A stretch of 64,000 nucleotides of DNA, from contig NZ_JADCNH010000004.1 of NCBI RefSeq assembly GCF_018904615.1, positions 124,001-188,000 of the forward strand, in the 5' to 3' direction. The DNA is from Verticiella alkaliphila. Lineage in GTDB: Bacteria > Pseudomonadota > Gammaproteobacteria > Burkholderiales > Burkholderiaceae_B. Both the position numbers and the translations under genes were made by a program. Shown one piece after another: positions 59,683 through 64,000 of the stretch (position 1 is its first letter; each line of letters begins with the position of its first letter). Below the pieces are notes generated by a model. That model worked only from the letters and a program-made list of their open reading frames with translations, made no database searches and was not told the origin of the DNA.

Positions 59683-61593
59683 TCAAGACACCACGACTTC
59701 GCGGAACATGCCGGCATCCATGTGGAACATCAGGTGGCAGTGCCAAGCCCAGCGGCCGAGCGCGTCGGCTGTCACCAGGAAACTGATGCGTTGTGCCGGT
59801 TGCACCGGCAGGGTGTGGCGGCGCGCAAGGAAGCGACCGTCGGGGCTTTCCAGCTCGCTCCACATGCCGTGCAGGTGCATGGGATGGGTCATCATGGTGT
59901 CGTTGTGCAGAATGACCCGCAGCCGTTCGCCGTGTTTGAAATGCACCGGCGTGGACTTTCCGAACTCCAGTCCGTCCAGGGACCATGCGTAGCGTTCCAT
60001 GTTGCCCGTGAGGTGCAGTTCGACCTCCCGACCAGGGCCTCTCTTGTCCAGCGGCCCCGACGGGGTATGCAGATCCGCGAGAGTCAACACGCGCCGACCG
60101 TTGTTGCGCAGTCCGATGCCGGGGTCATCGAGGTTGGTGCGCGCCATGTCAACGCGCATGTCCGTGCTGGCACCGTACTCGGTGCGAGCGTGGCGAGCAG
60201 TGGTGCTGGGCACGGCCAGTCCCCCCGCAGCCGCGGCGTGCTGGCTGTGATCCATCGCCATGCCACCGTGGTTCATGGCGCCGTGGTTCATGCCAGCCAT
60301 CGCCCCATGATCCATCCCGGACATCGAACCCGAGCCCATGCCGGTCATCCCGGTCATGCCCGTCATGCCCGTCATGCCCGTCATCCCGGTCATCTCCATG
60401 GCCTGGCCGGACCCGCCGTGGTCCATGCCCCCCATCATGCCGCCCATCATGTCGTTCATGGTCAGCCATTCGACCGGATCGAGGGCAGGTACGGGCGCTT
60501 GAAGACCTTCACGCACGGCCAGCGTGGCACGCGCGTAGCCTGTCCGGTCCATCGCCTGGGCGAAGATCGTGTAAGCGTCATCCCGTGGCTGGACGATCAC
60601 ATCGACGGTTTCGCCAGGACCGAATCGGAACTCATCGACCGTCACCGGCTCCACGTCAACACCATCGACGTGCACCACCGTGAGTTTCAGTCCCGGAATG
60701 CGTACGTCGTAGAAGGTGTTGCCCGCACCGTTGACCATGCGCAGCCGCACGCGCTCACCCGGTCGGAACAGCGCCGTCCAATTGCCGGCGGGGGTGACGC
60801 CGTTGGCCAGATAGGTCAGCGTGGCGGCAGACAGATCGGCGAGATCCGTCGGATTCATCCGCATCTCGTTCCACATCTTGCGCTTGTCGATCGCAGCGGC
60901 CATGCCGTCGCGCGAGGCGTCCCGGAAGAAGTCGAAGACGGTAGGTTGGTTGTAGTTGTAGTAGTCGCTTTGGGACTTGAGCTTGGTGAACACCCGCATC
61001 GGGTCTTCGTCGGTCCAATCCGAGAACAGCAGCACGTGGTCACGGTCGGCGCGGATGGTCTCGGCGCCAGCGGGGTCGATGATGATCGCCCCGTACATGC
61101 CCGTGAGTTCCTGGAAGCCGGAGTGCGAGTGGTACCAGTAGGAGCCGCTCTGCTGAACCTTGAAGCGGTACGTGAAGGTCTCGCCGGGAGCGATGCCATT
61201 GAAGCTGATGCCCGGTACGCCATCCATCTGATACGGCAGGATGATCCCGTGCCAGTGGATGGATGTGGCTTCACGCAGCTTGTTGGTCACACGGATTGTG
61301 ACGGTGTCGCCCTCTCGCCAACGCAAGGTCGGCGCCGGCAGCGAGCCGTTGATGGTCGTGGCCACGCCCGGCTTGCCAGTGAAGTTCACGGGCGATTCGG
61401 CGATCACCAAGTCGAACTCGGTGCCCTTCAGAACAGGAGCGGCACCGCGCGTCGCGGAGCCTTGCTGGGCAAATGCCCTGAGCGCCGGGGTGGACAACCC
61501 GGCCAGGACGCCGCCAGCGGCCAGCCCCTGAACAAAACGCCGACGAGACAGGCCCAGTGGGGGCGCGATTACAAAGGGCGAACGAGGCGGCAT
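59683..61593 (-). CDS. copA: Multicopper oxidase CopA (PcoA-type)
   Basis: CopA/PcoA oxidises Cu(I) in the periplasm after Tat export. I chose ATG 61593, with GGAGG 10 nt upstream, giving 636 residues and a Tat signal (LSRRRFVQGLAAGG); longer starts to 61728 add no homology and would cover the operator. Copper sites are HWHGIILP, YWYHSHSG, THPMHLHGMW and HCHLMFHMDAGM. A Met-rich insert (about residues 367-424) has MTG repeats and MDHG/MNHG motifs for Cu(I) binding. It is the first gene of the minus-strand cop cluster. Confidence 0.95.
   Translation of the reverse strand: MPPRSPFVIAPPLGLSRRRFVQGLAAGGVLAGLSTPALRAFAQQGSATRGAAPVLKGTEFDLVIAESPVNFTGKPGVATTINGSLPAPTLRWREGDTVTIRVTNKLREATSIHWHGIILPYQMDGVPGISFNGIAPGETFTYRFKVQQSGSYWYHSHSGFQELTGMYGAIIIDPAGAETIRADRDHVLLFSDWTDEDPMRVFTKLKSQSDYYNYNQPTVFDFFRDASRDGMAAAIDKRKMWNEMRMNPTDLADLSAATLTYLANGVTPAGNWTALFRPGERVRLRMVNGAGNTFYDVRIPGLKLTVVHVDGVDVEPVTVDEFRFGPGETVDVIVQPRDDAYTIFAQAMDRTGYARATLAVREGLQAPVPALDPVEWLTMNDMMGGMMGGMDHGGSGQAMEMTGMTGMTGMTGMTGMTGMGSGSMSGMDHGAMAGMNHGAMNHGGMAMDHSQHAAAAGGLAVPSTTARHARTEYGASTDMRVDMARTNLDDPGIGLRNNGRRVLTLADLHTPSGPLDKRGPGREVELHLTGNMERYAWSLDGLEFGKSTPVHFKHGERLRVILHNDTMMTHPMHLHGMWSELESPDGRFLARRHTLPVQPAQRISFLVTADALGRWAWHCHLMFHMDAGMFREVVVS
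60341..60394 (-). repeat. Six tandem 9-bp units coding MTG repeats in copA
   Basis: Six near-identical 9-mers (CCGGTCATC or CCCGTCATG on the plus strand) code for a run of Met-Thr-Gly units. Third-base differences distinguish the units. Such repeats can change copy number by slippage without breaking the frame. Confidence 0.85.
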
Positions 61594-61717
61594 GGCCTGA
61601 AATCCTCCATAGATAACTTGAAAGTCGTCTTTAGAGCCGCCTTTGGTCTTGGGCGGCACGGTTCGACGCATGGAGGTCATGCTATGGAGTGACCACTTTC
61701 GGATGAATGACCCTTGG

Positions 61718-61733
61718 ATTACATTCATGTAAT
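61718..61733. promoter_or_regulatory. Palindromic putative CopR operator between copA and copR
   Basis: ATTACAT-TC-ATGTAAT is a perfect 7-bp inverted repeat in the copA/copR divergent region, 125 bp from copA and 116 bp from copR. Placement and symmetry suit a site for a dimeric OmpR-type regulator. Confidence 0.7.
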
Positions 61734-61764
61734 GGTCGCGTCATCTTCGTGGCAGGAAGCGACT

Positions 61765-61772
61765 ATTACATT
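61765..61772 (+). promoter_or_regulatory. ATTACATT half-site upstream of copR
   Basis: This repeats the first eight bases of the copA/copR palindrome, 33 bp further towards copR. It may be a second, weaker CopR site for autoregulation. Confidence 0.4.
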
Positions 61773-61848
61773 GCCCCTAAGAAGCAAATGAATGGGGCAT
61801 CGTGGGCGGCAAAATTCCTTACGCCGCAGCGATTTCATGGGGCATGCG

Positions 61849-62541
61849 ATGAAGCTGTTGGTCGTTGAAGACGAGAACAAGACGGCGGATTACGTCCGCC
61901 AAGGTCTCATGGAGGCGGGGTTCGTCGTGGATCTGGCGCGCAACGGATTGGACGGACACCACTTGGCCATGAGCGAGACCTACGATTTGGTGGTCTTGGA
62001 TGTCATGCTGCCGGATGTCGATGGCTGGCGCATCGTGCGTTCGCTGCGAGATGCTGGCAAACAGGTCCCTGTGCTATTTCTGACCGCACGTGGCAGCGTG
62101 GATGACCGCGTCAAGGGGTTGGAACTGGGGGCAGACGACTATCTCGTCAAGCCGTTCGCGTTCTCGGAATTGCTGGCGCGGGTGCGGACGCTGCTGCGAC
62201 GCGGAAGCGCTCCGAGCCAGCCTGATCGCATCCAAGTTGCCGATTTGGTGCTGGACTTGCCGCGCCGACGTGCAACGCGCGCTGGTCAGCGCATCAATCT
62301 CACCAGCAAGGAGTTCGCGTTGCTCGAACTGCTGGCACGCCGAAAGGGTGAAGTTCTGCCGCGTTCGTTGATTGCGTCTCAGGTATGGGACATGAATTTC
62401 GACAGCGACAGCAACGTCATTGATGTGGCCATCCGTCGTCTGCGCGCAAAGATCGACGATGCCTTCAATCCAAAGCTCATCCACACTGTACGTGGCATGG
62501 GATACACGCTCGATGCGCCTGATGATGACCTCGCGCCATAA
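61849..62541 (+). CDS. copR: Heavy-metal response regulator CopR (OmpR family)
   Basis: CopR activates cop genes when phosphorylated by CopS. ATG 61849 gives 230 residues: a receiver with LLVVEDE, D51 ([10 protein letters not shown]) and YLVKPF, then a winged helix with [21 protein letters not shown], the form shared by CusR, CopR and PcoR. A start at 61792 in the same frame is less likely. It diverges from copA and overlaps the start of copS. Confidence 0.94.
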   Translation: MKLLVVEDENKTADYVRQGLMEAGFVVDLARNGLDGHHLAMSETYDLVVLDVMLPDVDGWRIVRSLRDAGKQVPVLFLTARGSVDDRVKGLELGADDYLVKPFAFSELLARVRTLLRRGSAPSQPDRIQVADLVLDLPRRRATRAGQRINLTSKEFALLELLARRKGEVLPRSLIASQVWDMNFDSDSNVIDVAIRRLRAKIDDAFNPKLIHTVRGMGYTLDAPDDDLAP

Positions 62542-63946
62542 GCCACGGCGAAGCCGTCCCGCGTCGCTTGCATTGAGGGTCACGGCCCTGGTTGGCATTG
62601 CCACGACCTTGGTATTTCTAGCGTTCAACTGGGTTGTCGTTAGATCCTTGGAGCACCACTTTGCCCAACAGGACGCCCATGAACTTGACGCAGTGGTCAC
62701 GGCCTTGGCAGAGCCGTTGCGACAGATCGCTAATGACATGGACAAAGATGAGTTGCGGCAGCATTTAGCCAATGCAGTGGCAGGACATCATGGGATGACC
62801 TATGGCGTCTATGATCGGTCGGGCAATACCATCTATGCCACGCCGGGTCCTGACCTGTCGAAACTTGCCAGCGGCAAAAAATTGGTCAACCGCATCACCG
62901 CCGACGATTTGACGGTGTGGCAAGAGAATCAGAGGTCTTATCGAGGTGTGGCGTTACAACTGCCTGCCGACGATTCGGCGGCACCTGGCTACCGCATCGT
63001 CGCCGCCATGGACATCGGCTTTCATCTCGATTTCTTGGCAGAGTTCAAGCGCATGCTCTGGTGGGCGACCTGCCTTGTTCTCTGCATTGCGCTCGGTGTG
63101 GCTTGGCTGGCCGTGCAATGGGGCCACCTTCCAATCCGCAAGGTCAACGAGGAGATTCGCACGATCCGTTCTTCAAAGCTGGATGTGAGACTTGATCCTC
63201 TGGACGTACCTATAGAACTGGCTGAACTTGTGGTCGCCTTCAACGACATGTTGGCCAGAATCGAGGAAGGGTTTGTCCGCCTGTCGCACTTTTCCGCCGA
63301 CATTGCGCACGAGTTGCGTACACCCGTTACCAACCTGATTACGCAGTCCCATGTGGCGCTCGGGCAACCCCGCCGTGCAGAGGAATATCGGGAAATCCTC
63401 TACTCCAACTTGGAGGAGTTTGATCGCATGAGTCGCATGATCGGCGACATGTTGTTTCTAGCTCAAACGGAAAATGACCCTCGAAATCTCCGTCTCGGCG
63501 AAATCGACTTGGCTGAGTTGATCCGAGGTTTGTTTGACTACTTCGAGGCATTAGCTGAAGACCGCAGCATCACACTTTACGCAAAGGGTGCCGCCGAACC
63601 AATACGGGCGGATCGTGAGATGTTGCTGCGGGCACTCAACAATCTTCTTTCCAACGCAATCCGTCATACTCCCTATGGGTCGCGTATTACAGTCGCTTTG
63701 GCGCAAGATGAGCGATGGACAACGATAAGTGTCGAAAATCCGGGCGAGCAAATTTCGGAGGCTGATCTGCCGAAGTTATTCGATCGATTTTTCCGAGTAG
63801 ATCCTGCCCGCCAACGAAAGAACGCAGGTGCAGGGCTAGGGCTGGCCATCGTCAAATCAATTGCCGAAGCTCATGGTGGACATGTGCAGGCAACGTCCAA
63901 CGATACAGCGACTAAATTTGATCTAACGCTGCCTCGCATCGCTTAA
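62522..63946 (+). CDS. copS: Heavy-metal sensor histidine kinase CopS
   Basis: CopS senses periplasmic copper and phosphorylates CopR. From ATG 62522 it has 474 residues and overlaps copR by 20 nt; an ATG at 62513 is also possible. It has TM1 (about 22-41), a periplasmic part of about 140 residues, TM2 (about 180-200), HAMP, and the DHp motif [15 protein letters not shown] with H263. [11 protein letters not shown], the [10 protein letters not shown] stretch and [18 protein letters not shown] complete the ATPase part. Codon use is clearly more AT-rich than in the housekeeping genes. Confidence 0.93.
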   Translation: MMTSRHKPRRSRPASLALRVTALVGIATTLVFLAFNWVVVRSLEHHFAQQDAHELDAVVTALAEPLRQIANDMDKDELRQHLANAVAGHHGMTYGVYDRSGNTIYATPGPDLSKLASGKKLVNRITADDLTVWQENQRSYRGVALQLPADDSAAPGYRIVAAMDIGFHLDFLAEFKRMLWWATCLVLCIALGVAWLAVQWGHLPIRKVNEEIRTIRSSKLDVRLDPLDVPIELAELVVAFNDMLARIEEGFVRLSHFSADIAHELRTPVTNLITQSHVALGQPRRAEEYREILYSNLEEFDRMSRMIGDMLFLAQTENDPRNLRLGEIDLAELIRGLFDYFEALAEDRSITLYAKGAAEPIRADREMLLRALNNLLSNAIRHTPYGSRITVALAQDERWTTISVENPGEQISEADLPKLFDRFFRVDPARQRKNAGAGLGLAIVKSIAEAHGGHVQATSNDTATKFDLTLPRIA

Positions 63947-63952
63947 GTTGGC

Positions 63953-63970
63953 CTCCCGCCATTGCGGGAG
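63953..63970. terminator. Hairpin after copS
   Basis: CTCCCGC and GCGGGAG with a CATT loop lie 7 nt after the copS stop. There is no T-tract, so it is only a possible terminator. The rest of the window (to 64000) shows no gene. Confidence 0.4.
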
Positions 63971-64000
63971 AATGCAGATCGTGGGTGGGCGCAGTTTCGG

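Noticed and set aside
60341..60394. Short repeats considered as a CRISPR array
   Set aside because: The units are 9 bp, have no spacers and are in frame within copA, coding Met-Thr-Gly.

Overview
The window is a GC-rich (roughly two-thirds G+C by eye) chromosomal segment of a betaproteobacterium. Gene content and order (rseP-bamA-skp-lpxD-fabZ-lpxA-lpxB; rpsB-tsf / pyrH-frr-uppS-cdsA-dxr; hemC-hemD-hemX-hemY; ftsH-folP-glmM) fit Burkholderiales, most likely the Alcaligenaceae (Bordetella/Achromobacter relatives). This placement is inferred from protein resemblance and was not tested by a search.

Layout. 1-14077 (minus strand): envelope and lipid A genes lpxB (cut by the window edge), lpxA, fabZ, lpxD, skp, bamA, rseP, then dxr, cdsA, uppS, frr, pyrH, tsf and rpsB. 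14235-17655 (plus): map and glnD. 17726-25196 (minus): methylthioinosine-type phosphorylase, ligA, zipA and smc. 25418-26746 (plus): lplT. 26822-29407 (minus): a UDG/HolD-like protein, rimI, tsaB and a small secreted protein. 29571-32280 (plus): ompR-envZ and an AhpC-type peroxiredoxin. 32330-38718 (minus): an unknown membrane protein, an entericidin, ppa, hemY, hemX, hemD and hemC. 38913-45077: greA (+), yhbY (-), rlmE, ftsH, folP and glmM (+). 45197-49405 (minus): a GDT1-family Mn exporter behind a yybP-ykoY riboswitch, an EEP-family nuclease, aspS, an FmdB-family protein and yacG. 49535-50691 (plus): a frameshifted periplasmic binding protein.

50814-53178 is a complete IS66-family element. 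It separates the housekeeping chromosome from an accessory copper-resistance island (53382 to the window end). The island holds eight minus-strand genes in transcription order: multicopper oxidase copA, copB, a DUF411 protein, a DUF2933 protein, a Cu P-type ATPase, copC, copD and copK. The two-component pair copRS diverges from them. The intergenic region carries a perfect ATTACAT-N2-ATGTAAT palindrome, and related half-sites lie by copR and copK. copS is visibly more AT-rich than the rest, consistent with acquisition by transfer.

Three conserved genes (lpxD, greA and the binding protein) each need one extra base to read through, which suggests residual single-base errors or recent lesions. 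I do not see a wholly new multi-gene system. The most interesting items are a cysteine-free UDG/HolD-like protein beside rimI, a single-PDZ RseP, an attenuated greA leader, the Mn riboswitch, the RBS-masking hairpin of the IS66 element and the putative CopR operators.
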